Shown one piece after another: positions 8,482 through 16,317 of a stretch of 38,153 bases of DNA. Numbering within the stretch: position 1 is the stretch's first letter; each line of letters starts with the position of its first letter. A model generated the notes under the pieces. The model saw only the letters and a list, made by a program, of their open reading frames with translations. It did no database searches and was not told the origin of the DNA. The stretch comes from Gemmatales bacterium. GTDB lineage: Bacteria; Planctomycetota; Planctomycetia; Gemmatales; HRBIN36. Both the position numbers and the translations under genes were made by a program. Location of the stretch: contig JANWVZ010000012.1 of assembly GCA_025056555.1 (NCBI GenBank), positions 1 to 38,153 on the forward strand. Reading direction: 5' to 3'.

Positions 8482-9453
8482 ATGGACTTCGGATTCACCC
8501 CACAACAATACGGCCATGCGGTAGCGCTCTTACTGGGAATGGTGGTGCTGGTGGGGCTGGTGGCTAAAGTCTTGTTGAGTCCGCGGCGCTTGGAGCGGGG
8601 AAACCGAGGAGCGTGTCTGCTGATCCAAGGCATGATTGGGGTGATGACGTGGCAGATAGTGGACCTGACCCAGAGCCAAGTACCGGAATCCCTGCGTCCA
8701 GGAACGACTCTAGCCGCGATGGTGCTCGCTTGTGTGCTCTGTGGGCTGGCAGGATGGATGGTGCGCAGAGGGAGTTTGCCCACCGGGGTGCGGGAAATAC
8801 TGCTGATGGGCCTGACGAGTGTTTTGTTCGTCTTAGGAGCGTATGGTGCCAGTTCGGATACTATCTCCTTGTTCGAGGAAAAAGACTACCTTCCACCGTC
8901 GGTACTGTCAGGTGCCGACAACCATCAACTGAGCGAGAAACAGGCCTATACAGACCGGGGACGAGTCATCGCGCTGCATACTCCGCGCAACGTTCCTGCC
9001 GTGTCGGAGCGGAAACTTCCCGATCCGAGCGTTTATTGGCCCGAAAATGCCTTTGGTTACAAACTCATTCGCACAGCTCCGCCGGATCCCAGTTATAATT
9101 GCCACGGTTGGATATTTACGGCGGGACAGTACATACTGGCGCCGGATGACGTTCAGCGTATCCTGGAGGACAACGGCTATTACGAAGTCCATGACCCGAA
9201 GCCGAACGATATTGTTGTTTACTACGACCATCAGGGCATGATTACACACACGGCCCTGGTGCGCGCAGTCGGCGAGGAAGGATTCTTGCTGGTGGAAAGC
9301 AAATGGGGTTGCAGCGGCGGACGCTACCTCCACTTACCGGATCTCTGGTTTGCCGCACGCTATGTGTATTACCGCACGAATCGCGGCTCGCATGTGGTGA
9401 AGGGCCTGAACCAGTCCCCGCCGCGGCTGCCCTTGGCAGTGCAACCCCGGTGA
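8482..9453 (+). CDS. Membrane-anchored NlpC/P60-like (papain-fold) protein
   Basis: A 323-residue protein with four predicted transmembrane helices in the first 120 residues (about 11-32, 43-60, 76-94, 104-122), then a soluble domain from about 185. That domain shows a papain-like layout: YNCHGW with candidate nucleophile Cys207, then PKPNDIVVYYD, then ITHTALV with candidate His256, then ESKWGCSGGRYLH with a possible third polar residue (Glu272). This order resembles NlpC/P60 or CHAP cell-wall amidases (Cys, 'GD-[VL]-V', 'H-[TV]'), so a hydrolase acting outside the membrane is plausible. The specific family is not certain and peptidoglycan as substrate is inference. The ATG at 8482 has AAGGA upstream. 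It converges on queE with only 5 bases between. Confidence 0.75.
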   Translation: MDFGFTPQQYGHAVALLLGMVVLVGLVAKVLLSPRRLERGNRGACLLIQGMIGVMTWQIVDLTQSQVPESLRPGTTLAAMVLACVLCGLAGWMVRRGSLPTGVREILLMGLTSVLFVLGAYGASSDTISLFEEKDYLPPSVLSGADNHQLSEKQAYTDRGRVIALHTPRNVPAVSERKLPDPSVYWPENAFGYKLIRTAPPDPSYNCHGWIFTAGQYILAPDDVQRILEDNGYYEVHDPKPNDIVVYYDHQGMITHTALVRAVGEEGFLLVESKWGCSGGRYLHLPDLWFAARYVYYRTNRGSHVVKGLNQSPPRLPLAVQPR

Positions 9454-9458
9454 ATAGT

Positions 9459-10151
9459 TTAGACGCCTCGGCGGTTGCCGAATAACTCGATGTGCAGACG
9501 CGGGCAGTACCGATAGCCGTAGCGCTTACAAGCCTCCACGAGCCAGCGGCCCCGTTCACGCAATTGTTCCGACGTAACGCCCTGGGGCATCAGAAGTATC
9601 CGCTCCTGGGGAACCGGAGGTAATTGGCCTAAGAGGGTTTGCACTTCGATCAAATCACTGGGCTGCTCGATGACAAACTTCAACTGGTAATCGGGATAGC
9701 GCGTGAGAAATTGCCCAAGCACGTCCAGGCGGATCCGCAGGCGTTCATGCTGCTGGGCCCATCGTCCCGCTTCCCGCTGCCAGGGGGTGGAATTGCTCAG
9801 TTTCGGGCTGAGGCTCAACAGGTCGCACACTACCTCGCGATAAATCGTACCCGCAGTTTCGAGGGTGATGTGGCGGCCCGATTCGTGAAGTAGGCGGCAT
9901 AATTCGACCAAGTCCGCATACAGGAAAGGTTCACCCCCCGTGATAACTACGTAGCCGCATTGATAGCGGAGAACTTCGTCCAGAATTTCTTCGACGCTGT
10001 AGTTATCGCCCTGCGGTTGCCAGGAGGCATATTCGGTGTCGCACCAGCGACAGCGCAGGTTGCAACCGCTGACTCGAACAAATACGGAAGGTGTTCCGGC
10101 CAGGATTCCCTCACCCTGGATCGAGTGGAAAATTTCTGCGACGCGAATCAT
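9459..10151 (-). CDS. queE: 7-carboxy-7-deazaguanine synthase (radical SAM)
   Basis: QueE converts 6-carboxy-tetrahydropterin to 7-carboxy-7-deazaguanine in the pathway to preQ0 and queuosine, the tRNA wobble nucleoside. The 230-residue protein opens with AEIFHSIQGEGILAGTPS and VFVRVSGC, then the 4Fe-4S/SAM motif CNLRCRWC (Cys30, Cys34, Cys37), the WCDT turn, and VVITGGEPFLY, the SAM-contacting GGEP motif. The C-terminal half contains LLMPQG and PRLHIELFGNRRGV, all typical. The ATG at 10151 lies a few bases after GGAAC. No other queuosine genes are next to it, although miaA, another tRNA-modification gene, lies 9 kb away. No preQ1 riboswitch-like sequence was seen in the leader. Confidence 0.95.
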   Translation of the reverse strand: MIRVAEIFHSIQGEGILAGTPSVFVRVSGCNLRCRWCDTEYASWQPQGDNYSVEEILDEVLRYQCGYVVITGGEPFLYADLVELCRLLHESGRHITLETAGTIYREVVCDLLSLSPKLSNSTPWQREAGRWAQQHERLRIRLDVLGQFLTRYPDYQLKFVIEQPSDLIEVQTLLGQLPPVPQERILLMPQGVTSEQLRERGRWLVEACKRYGYRYCPRLHIELFGNRRGV

Positions 10152-10390
10152 ACGAGGTTCCGTACAAAGCTGGTGACATCTGCTATGGTATCATAAGCAG
10201 GCCCACTACCGGAGAGCGCCCAAACGGAATGCACCGAATCTGAACTTGAGATCGGCGAGGGGATCATCCGCAGGCGGACCGCAGCGAAGTGAGCAACACA
10301 GCGGCCAGAGTATGTTGCACCGTCGCTGCCAGACGCTACTATGATTAGAGAGGGGAGGTCGGCTCTTAGCAGACATAGCGGGGATGAACT

Positions 10391-12766
10391 GTGCGACCAG
10401 TAACCCTTCAATGCCCACATTGTCGTCGTTCCCTGGAAGCGGACGAGAGTCAGCGAGGCCGTCGGCTGCGTTGTCCGCATGCGGACTGTCGCAGGCTATT
10501 TCGCTGGCGAGAAGATGGAACCTGTGTCGCGGAGGCGGAAGCAGCGCGGGTAACGGTTGGGAACCTGCCGGTGGTCTATCGGGATTGGCGGAGTGAACCG
10601 CCGCCGCGTCGGCAGACGGCAGCCGCTACTGCGATCGAAGAAGCGCCAGCCACCACCCAGCCCGCCGAGGAATCGGACGAAGTTTCTCTGGAAGAATTAC
10701 GCGCTTTGGGCCTGTCGCCGGAACGCTTGCGTGGGCATTCGCGAGCCGGTCTGTGGACGGCCCTGTTTTTCCTCGGACTTCTGGGACTCACGGGACTGAT
10801 CGGCTGGGTAGCTTTTCGGGCCGAACAATCGCGTGAACCGCACTTGGCCAGGGAAGCGGAAAAATTATTTCGCGAAGGACAATACTCCCAGGCCTTGACC
10901 AAGTATCGCGACTTGCTGCGGCAGTTCCCCGGCAGTTCACGGCGAGGGGAGTATTTATTTTACGAGCATGCCTGCCTGCTCCGTGCTCTGTTGAGTAATC
11001 CGCGAGTGGACATTCACCGCTTGGCGCAGACAGCTACTCAGTTCCTCCGCGACTATGAGCGCAGCCCTCAATTCGCCGAGCATCGCCGCGACCTGGCCGA
11101 AGCCCTGTACCAGGTAGCCCGTCGAACCCTCGAGGAGGCCAGAGTCAGTCTGGATCGACTGCTCCTGGATCAGGTGCAGGAAATTTACACTGCCCTCAAG
11201 GAGAAAGTCGGTTTCGGTCTCGGCGATGCGGGGGTGCGGAGCAACGAATTGGCGCAGGGGATTCAGCAAACCGATTACGCCATTCGACTCGCCGAGGCAC
11301 GGAACCGATTGCAGCTGGCAATTCAGGCGGCTTTCCACTTGCAGCGACCAACGTTCGTCGCCCAGGCTCAAGAACTTTTTCACCAGCTGCGCCGGGATTT
11401 CCCCGAATTGGGTAAAGACGAGGCACTGTTGAAGCCCTTGGCGCAATTGGCGGAACTGGAATCCACGTGGTTGGCTCACGTTGCATGGGGGCAGTGGCAG
11501 GCGGCTCTCAACTACGTTATGGGCAGCGAAGGTCTGCCGTGCTTACCAGTCGGAGAATTGTGCCACCTCTGGTTTCCCATTGCCGACAGCGTGTGGCAAG
11601 TGCAGGCTTCGAGTTCGCTTTCCGGTTCAACCAGCGCGGGCGCTTCGTCGCCAACCCCGGCAGGAGCCCAGCCGCCAGTCGTAGTGCTTTCTGAGGGCCA
11701 TCGCCTGCTCGCTGTACACACGGGTCAGGGACGAGAATTGTGGACTGCCACCATTGCCGGGGAGAAAAACCTGCGCGTCGTTTACCGCGATGTCGAAACG
11801 CCCCGCGTTTATGCGTGGGCTCCTGAACGGCGGGTCCTGGCAGCACTTGATTCGAGCTCGGGTCGCGTGCTCTGGGCACGGAAACTCCCCGGTTATGCTC
11901 CATTCGCTCCCAGCGTAAGTCCGCCCTGGTGGTGGTTAGCGGAACCCAGCGGCTGGGTGTGGTACGGCGAGACGGAAAGTGGCGAGGTTCAAGGAGCGTT
12001 CGGGTTGGATTACCCGCTGACGGCAAGCCTCGGCGTCAACAGTCTGACCAGCCAGGCAGGATTGGCTACGCACCAGAAACGCGTTTTCGTGCTCGATCCG
12101 CGAAGTCGGCAAGCTCGGGTGGCCATGACTGATCACCAGACGGGCAGCTTGGCGGGACATGTGGTGGTCTTACCCTCAGGCCTGCTGCTGCCCGTGGCCC
12201 AAGGCGAGCAAATTCAACTGGTGGGGGTTGCTCTAGCCAGCCCGAACACGCCAGCGACTGCGTCGGCGACCAGCTTACTCCGCTGGCCCGGTCGTCAGAT
12301 CGTTCAGGTTGCCTCGAACGGGGAAACGGCTGTTATGCTCACGGACCGCCGCGAAGTTGTCCTGGCGCAAACCGCCTCTCCGCCGGGTTCCAGGCTTCGT
12401 ATCCTGGGTGGGGGCAAGTGGACGCTCAATTTGCCCGTGGCGCCGGGAAAAGCCGACCACTTGGCCGTGCAGCTGCTGGGCGAACGATTAGGTGCCTGGT
12501 GGTTGGTGTCGAGCAACGGCCAGATGCTGCGTCTGTTTTGGGATGATTATCGCGAGCAGTTGGTTCAGGAAAGTTATTCCCTCCCCGCAGGGGAGTTGCT
12601 CGACTTTGCATGGGACCGCTCCCAGCCTGGACGGCTGATCCTGTTGTTACGTTCAACGGGCGAAGGAAGGCGTGTTCTGGCTTGGGACATTGCACAAGCC
12701 AGCGTTGTCTGGAACCGTGCACTCCCCCCAACCCGCGCCGGTGACAAGGCATCGGGCCAACCCTGA
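10391..12766 (+). CDS. Zinc-ribbon membrane protein with helical repeats and a beta-propeller-like domain
   Basis: A 791-residue protein starting at GTG 10391. Residues 1-45 hold a zinc-ribbon (CPHC at 8-11, then CPHADC). A linker follows, then one transmembrane helix at about 119-138 (WTALFFLGLLGLTGLIGWVAF), so the ribbon is predicted inside and the large remainder outside. From about 150 to 370 the sequence is helical with TPR-like spacing (REAEKLFREGQYSQALTKYRDLL...FPGS). From about 420 to the end there are repeating beta-rich units such as VVVLSEGHRLLAVHTGQGRELWTA and LAALDSSSGRVLWARKLPG, the style of PQQ/WD40-like propeller blades. Function unknown; possibly a scaffold. It is followed after 3 bases by the ROK kinase gene. 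Confidence 0.85.
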   Translation: MRPVTLQCPHCRRSLEADESQRGRRLRCPHADCRRLFRWREDGTCVAEAEAARVTVGNLPVVYRDWRSEPPPRRQTAAATAIEEAPATTQPAEESDEVSLEELRALGLSPERLRGHSRAGLWTALFFLGLLGLTGLIGWVAFRAEQSREPHLAREAEKLFREGQYSQALTKYRDLLRQFPGSSRRGEYLFYEHACLLRALLSNPRVDIHRLAQTATQFLRDYERSPQFAEHRRDLAEALYQVARRTLEEARVSLDRLLLDQVQEIYTALKEKVGFGLGDAGVRSNELAQGIQQTDYAIRLAEARNRLQLAIQAAFHLQRPTFVAQAQELFHQLRRDFPELGKDEALLKPLAQLAELESTWLAHVAWGQWQAALNYVMGSEGLPCLPVGELCHLWFPIADSVWQVQASSSLSGSTSAGASSPTPAGAQPPVVVLSEGHRLLAVHTGQGRELWTATIAGEKNLRVVYRDVETPRVYAWAPERRVLAALDSSSGRVLWARKLPGYAPFAPSVSPPWWWLAEPSGWVWYGETESGEVQGAFGLDYPLTASLGVNSLTSQAGLATHQKRVFVLDPRSRQARVAMTDHQTGSLAGHVVVLPSGLLLPVAQGEQIQLVGVALASPNTPATASATSLLRWPGRQIVQVASNGETAVMLTDRREVVLAQTASPPGSRLRILGGGKWTLNLPVAPGKADHLAVQLLGERLGAWWLVSSNGQMLRLFWDDYREQLVQESYSLPAGELLDFAWDRSQPGRLILLLRSTGEGRRVLAWDIAQASVVWNRALPPTRAGDKASGQP

Positions 12767-12769
12767 GGA

Positions 12770-13726
12770 GTGGCCGTGGCGGCTCAGGCGTTCGTCGGGC
12801 TGGAGATCGGGGGCACTAAGTTACAGGCAGCTCTGGGAGATGGCACCGGGCAGGTGTGGCATTGGTGGCGGGAACGGGTACCCGCTCAGGCGGACGCCGA
12901 TAACGTTCGTGCCTTGCTGATCCAGGGAGTGCGCCATCTGCTTCAGCAAGCGAACTATTCTCCGCGCGACATCGCCGCAGTAGGCGCAGGTTTCGGCGGC
13001 CCAGTGGAAGATGCCCGCGGCACTGTCGTGCAATCTTTTCAGGTACACGGTTGGGCCGGTTTTCCCTTACGGGATTGGTTACAGGAAACCTTTGACTGGC
13101 CCGCGGTAGTCTGTAACGACGCGGCCACGGCTGCGCTGGCCGAAGCCTATTTTGGTGCCGGTCGCGGCAGGTCGCCCTGGTTTTACACCAATGTCGGTTC
13201 CGGAATCGGTGGCGCTCTCATCGTAGCGGGGCGCGTCTATCGCGGAGCTGGTCGCGGCGCCGGTGAGTTGGGACACTTGTGGGTGGACTATTCCTGGGAA
13301 GAACCCTGGCCTGAGCCGACGCGCTGGCGCGATCTCGAAGCAGGATCATCTGGTTGGGCCATCGAACGCCAGCTCGCAGCAACGCTCGGTGAAGCATGCA
13401 CTGTGGCGCAAGCGCTGCACCTTCTGGAAAGCGGAGATGCGCGTGTGGCGGCCATCTGGTATCATGCCCTGAATCGTTTCGCTCTGGCGTTATCTCACGT
13501 GATTGCCTTGTTCGCGCCCCGACGTATCGTGGTCGGTGGTGGGGTAGCGCTCGCGGGAGAACGCTTCCTGGCGCCGCTACGCCTGGCCCTGCGCCGACTG
13601 GCCTTTTCCCCCTTAGCCGACTGCGATATTGTGCCAGCTGCTCTGGGAGAAGCCGTCGTCCCTCAGGGCGCCTTACTCTTAGCTCGGCATGGCTTAGAAG
13701 CGCTCACATTCGGACCGGAGCGATGA
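12770..13726 (+). CDS. ROK-family sugar kinase (glucokinase-like)
   Basis: A 318-residue actin-like ATPase-fold kinase. The N-terminal phosphate-binding motif is FVGLEIGGTKLQAA. Later motifs are GAGFGGPVE, VVCNDAATAALAEAYFGAG with the catalytic-base Asp after Asn, NVGSGIGGALIVAGRVYRGA, and GAGELGHLWVD. The sequence IVVGGGVALAGE is near the C-terminus. The classical ROK zinc motif CxCGxxGCxE after the GELGH is absent; in its place is EPTRWRDLEAGSSGWAIE, without cysteines. Most likely it phosphorylates glucose or a related hexose, but specificity cannot be read. GTG 12770 is taken as start, with GAGGAG right before it; GTG 12776 is an alternative. The stop codon overlaps the cmk start (ATGA), indicating translational coupling. 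Confidence 0.88.
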   Translation: MAVAAQAFVGLEIGGTKLQAALGDGTGQVWHWWRERVPAQADADNVRALLIQGVRHLLQQANYSPRDIAAVGAGFGGPVEDARGTVVQSFQVHGWAGFPLRDWLQETFDWPAVVCNDAATAALAEAYFGAGRGRSPWFYTNVGSGIGGALIVAGRVYRGAGRGAGELGHLWVDYSWEEPWPEPTRWRDLEAGSSGWAIERQLAATLGEACTVAQALHLLESGDARVAAIWYHALNRFALALSHVIALFAPRRIVVGGGVALAGERFLAPLRLALRRLAFSPLADCDIVPAALGEAVVPQGALLLARHGLEALTFGPER

Positions 13727-14397
13727 TCATTACCATAGACGGCCCAGCCGGCGCAGGAAAAAGTACTGTGGCACGCCAACTGGCACAACGTCTGGGTTTC
13801 ACCTACCTGGAAACCGGAGCCATGTATCGTGCCGTGGCCTTGGCCGTTCACCGCGCGGGTATCTCTCCTTCCGACGAGGCGGCCTTGGCAGCTCTCCTGC
13901 CCCGATTGCGACTCCGTTGGCAAGACGGACGTATCTTCCTCGCTGACCAGGACGTGACCGACTTGATTCGCCATCCGCAGATTACGGAGCTGGCACGCCA
14001 AGTCGCTGACAGTCCTGCCGTTCGTCAGTATCTCGGCGAGCTCCAACGACAGATTGGCCAACACACCCATCTCGTTACCGAAGGACGCGACCAGGGCACG
14101 AAGATTTTTCCCCATGCCGACTGCAAGTTTTTTCTAACCGCCTCTCCGGAAGTGCGGGCACGGCGACGGTGGGAAGAATTGCAACGGCAAGGTTTTTCCT
14201 TCACCTATGAGGAAGTGCTTCGCCAGCAGCTCGAGCGCGATCAACGTGATGCGCAACGCTCCCTGGCCCCTATGCACCCCGCCCCGGATGCCATTCTCGT
14301 GGACACTTCGCAACTCACCGTGGAGCAAGTCGTCGATCTTCTCGAGGCCCACGTGCGGCGCCGGCTGCCTGTTCAGGGAATTGCTCTTATTCCGTAG
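13723..14397 (+). CDS. cmk: Cytidylate kinase
   Basis: Transfers phosphate from ATP to CMP or dCMP. The 224-residue protein begins MIITIDGPAGAGKSTVA, the P-loop, and has LETGAMYRAVAL for the CMP site. Further on are EGRDQGTKIFPHADCKFFLTA and RDQRDAQRSLAPMHPAPDAI, matching the family's conserved blocks. The same frame is open upstream to 13396, but that part lies inside the ROK gene and is not Cmk-like, so the ATG at 13723 is chosen. It overlaps the ROK stop by four bases. The next gene, the CARF nuclease, starts 53 bases on in the same direction, so the two may share a transcript. Confidence 0.96.
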   Translation: MIITIDGPAGAGKSTVARQLAQRLGFTYLETGAMYRAVALAVHRAGISPSDEAALAALLPRLRLRWQDGRIFLADQDVTDLIRHPQITELARQVADSPAVRQYLGELQRQIGQHTHLVTEGRDQGTKIFPHADCKFFLTASPEVRARRRWEELQRQGFSFTYEEVLRQQLERDQRDAQRSLAPMHPAPDAILVDTSQLTVEQVVDLLEAHVRRRLPVQGIALIP

Positions 14398-14450
14398 CAT
14401 CCGGTCGGGCATCCTGGTATATTGTCACAAATTTCGGTAGACCTTCGTTA

Positions 14451-16166
14451 GTGAATAAAGAGGCCGTGTCGCCCTTTAAACTCTCTAAGACTGAGGCGCT
14501 CATGATGGGGCCGCCGAAGCGTCTGTTTGTAGCTGTGTCCACCGGGCAGAATATTGCCAATCTCCCGCCGATCCTGGAGTTTGCTGGCCAGGGAGATTTA
14601 GTTCTCTGGCTGGAAAGTCCGACAGCCTCATCGCAACGGTGGACTGAACCTGCCATGACCATCCTGAAGCGGTTTGGCATTCAAAGCTTGCCGCCTGTGT
14701 TATTACCGCCCCAGATTGATGTCAGTTCCTGGAAAGAATCGTTGGCCTCTCATCTGGCCCACTGCAGCGCCAGGAAACTGCACCCTGTCCTGGTTCTGAA
14801 TGGCGGACACAAACTGATGGCCGTGGCACTGGTGGAGCTCTGGCGCGGCTTTCGCCCTACCTTGCTTTACGGTTACGACCGACCTGCTGCCCTGGGCCGG
14901 AGCGACGACCTGATCAACCTGCATTTCGAGGTTGCGCCTTATCGGGCTCACCGGCTGGATTTGCCGGACATTCTTTTAGCCAGCGGTTATGTCATTCATG
15001 GTGCGCTCAAGTATGGGCGTGTCTATGCCGCCACGCCTTCGCCGGATGCCCTGCCTTTGCCCAAGACCTGCTATGATTTGGACACAGCACCCAACTCTTC
15101 AGACAAGCGGAATAGTCAACCGCCGCCAGCACCTCGCTGGGTTCCCCTTACCTCGCGAGTCAGCGACACTGAACTCCAATCTGCGATCTCTCAGTTACCG
15201 GCAGAAATTCGCCAATGGGAGAAAAGTGTCATACCCTTCATGATGGTGAATAGCAGCCCCAGCGAACAAATGTACGAAAACCTCTACCAAGCCACGGTCA
15301 AAGTTTTGCGGAGTATCCCGGCATTCCCAGCGATGGACTTTGCCAATTTCAAAGACTTGGCATCAGGGATGGTCAGCCCGTCTGAACTCCAGCAATGGAA
15401 ACGTCAAATTGATCAACTGCTATGTCCTAAAAAGCCTGGCAACATTGAAGGAAAAAGTGTTCGAACCACCCAGCAACGGAAACGTCAAATTGACGAACTG
15501 CTATGTCTCAGAAAGGGTCATAATCAACGTATCCAAGAACTGCTCGCCCCTCGCAGATGCAAGGTTTTCAGGCAGGTGTGTTCGTTAGTACGCGTATTAG
15601 ATAACTGCCCGCCCAAAGCGGATATGAGTTTGCACGTGCGATCGGAGGACAGGCCTCTTGGCGAACAGTTTGAACTGGCAGTGGCCAAACGTGTCGTACA
15701 CTTAGCTTCCCAACCTCCCCATGACCAAGTGGTGCAGTCTGTCTGGGTGGGTGTGAAGGTCGGGCGGGAAGTCAATCCATGCGAAGTCGCTGCCGAGTTG
15801 GATGTATTATTAGTCCTTAAGAACGGTATTCTGATACACGTTGAGTGCAAAACCGGGACGTGGGAGCGCAAGGATATAGACGCTCGCATTGCGAACCTGA
15901 AGCGTCTTGGCTCACTGAGTGCACGTCTGGCCGTGTGCACCCCGATGTTCACCCATGCCCCCAAACACCTGGACGATAACTTACAGCGGATGCATGAGAA
16001 CCGAATGCGCTTGGAAAAAACCCCTGACATCCACTACATCCCCTATACCCTCCCGAACCAACCTCGGCGATACATCGCGCGGAATTCATCGAGCGAAGAC
16101 GTTTACGAAGTAGGCACTTTTGAGGAAGCCTTTGCTGAGCTCCTGAAGGAATACGTTTTGCGGTAG
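14451..16166 (+). CDS. CARF-domain PD-(D/E)XK nuclease, Card1/DUF1887-like
   Basis: A 571-residue protein. The N-terminus matches the CARF fold of DUF1887/Card1 proteins: strand and loop KRLFVAVSTGQNIANLPPIL (about 23-41), then VLVLNGGHKLMAVALVEL (113-130), corresponding to the family's ligand-pocket motif N-x-TGGTK-x-M but with GGHK. The C-terminal 170 residues are a PD-(D/E)XK nuclease: LGEQFELAV (Glu408), ELDVLLV (Asp451) and HVECKTG (Glu465, Lys467), then ARIANLKRLGSLSARLAV. Card1-type enzymes bind cyclic tetra-adenylate made by type III CRISPR complexes and cut DNA or RNA. No cas gene is present here. A middle section (about 190-390) has no recognised fold and includes a repeated KRQID-ELLC element. 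GTG 14451 lacks a ribosome binding site; the ATGs at 14502/14505, after TGAGG, may be the real start. Confidence 0.82.
   Translation: MNKEAVSPFKLSKTEALMMGPPKRLFVAVSTGQNIANLPPILEFAGQGDLVLWLESPTASSQRWTEPAMTILKRFGIQSLPPVLLPPQIDVSSWKESLASHLAHCSARKLHPVLVLNGGHKLMAVALVELWRGFRPTLLYGYDRPAALGRSDDLINLHFEVAPYRAHRLDLPDILLASGYVIHGALKYGRVYAATPSPDALPLPKTCYDLDTAPNSSDKRNSQPPPAPRWVPLTSRVSDTELQSAISQLPAEIRQWEKSVIPFMMVNSSPSEQMYENLYQATVKVLRSIPAFPAMDFANFKDLASGMVSPSELQQWKRQIDQLLCPKKPGNIEGKSVRTTQQRKRQIDELLCLRKGHNQRIQELLAPRRCKVFRQVCSLVRVLDNCPPKADMSLHVRSEDRPLGEQFELAVAKRVVHLASQPPHDQVVQSVWVGVKVGREVNPCEVAAELDVLLVLKNGILIHVECKTGTWERKDIDARIANLKRLGSLSARLAVCTPMFTHAPKHLDDNLQRMHENRMRLEKTPDIHYIPYTLPNQPRRYIARNSSSEDVYEVGTFEEAFAELLKEYVLR
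15389..15507 (+). repeat. Direct repeat inside the CARF nuclease gene (two copies, 81-base period)
   Basis: Bases 15389-15426 recur at 15470-15507 with 3 differences in 38, an exact offset of 81 bases (27 codons), so the frame is preserved. The bases between the copies are not clearly related. At the protein level the copies read QQWKRQIDQLLC and QQRKRQIDELLC, and a third, weaker copy (NQRIQELLAPRR) follows. The heptad-like pattern suggests short amphipathic helices or a coiled coil linking the CARF and nuclease halves. Confidence 0.85.
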
Positions 16167-16317
16167 ACGCATGGACACGGCCCCATGACACCGCCGCAGC
16201 GATTCTCTCCCGGTTTGCGAGGCTACCGCAAATCCGATCTCGACCCCATCCGCTGGAAGGTGTTTTGGATGGTGAGGAACAAGTGTTTCATCTTCGCTAA
16301 AGATGCTAATAAATCGT

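Noticed and set aside
13396-13722. Upstream extension of cmk
   Set aside because: Lies inside the ROK gene in another frame and lacks family similarity; Cmk clearly starts at MIITIDGPAG, 13723.
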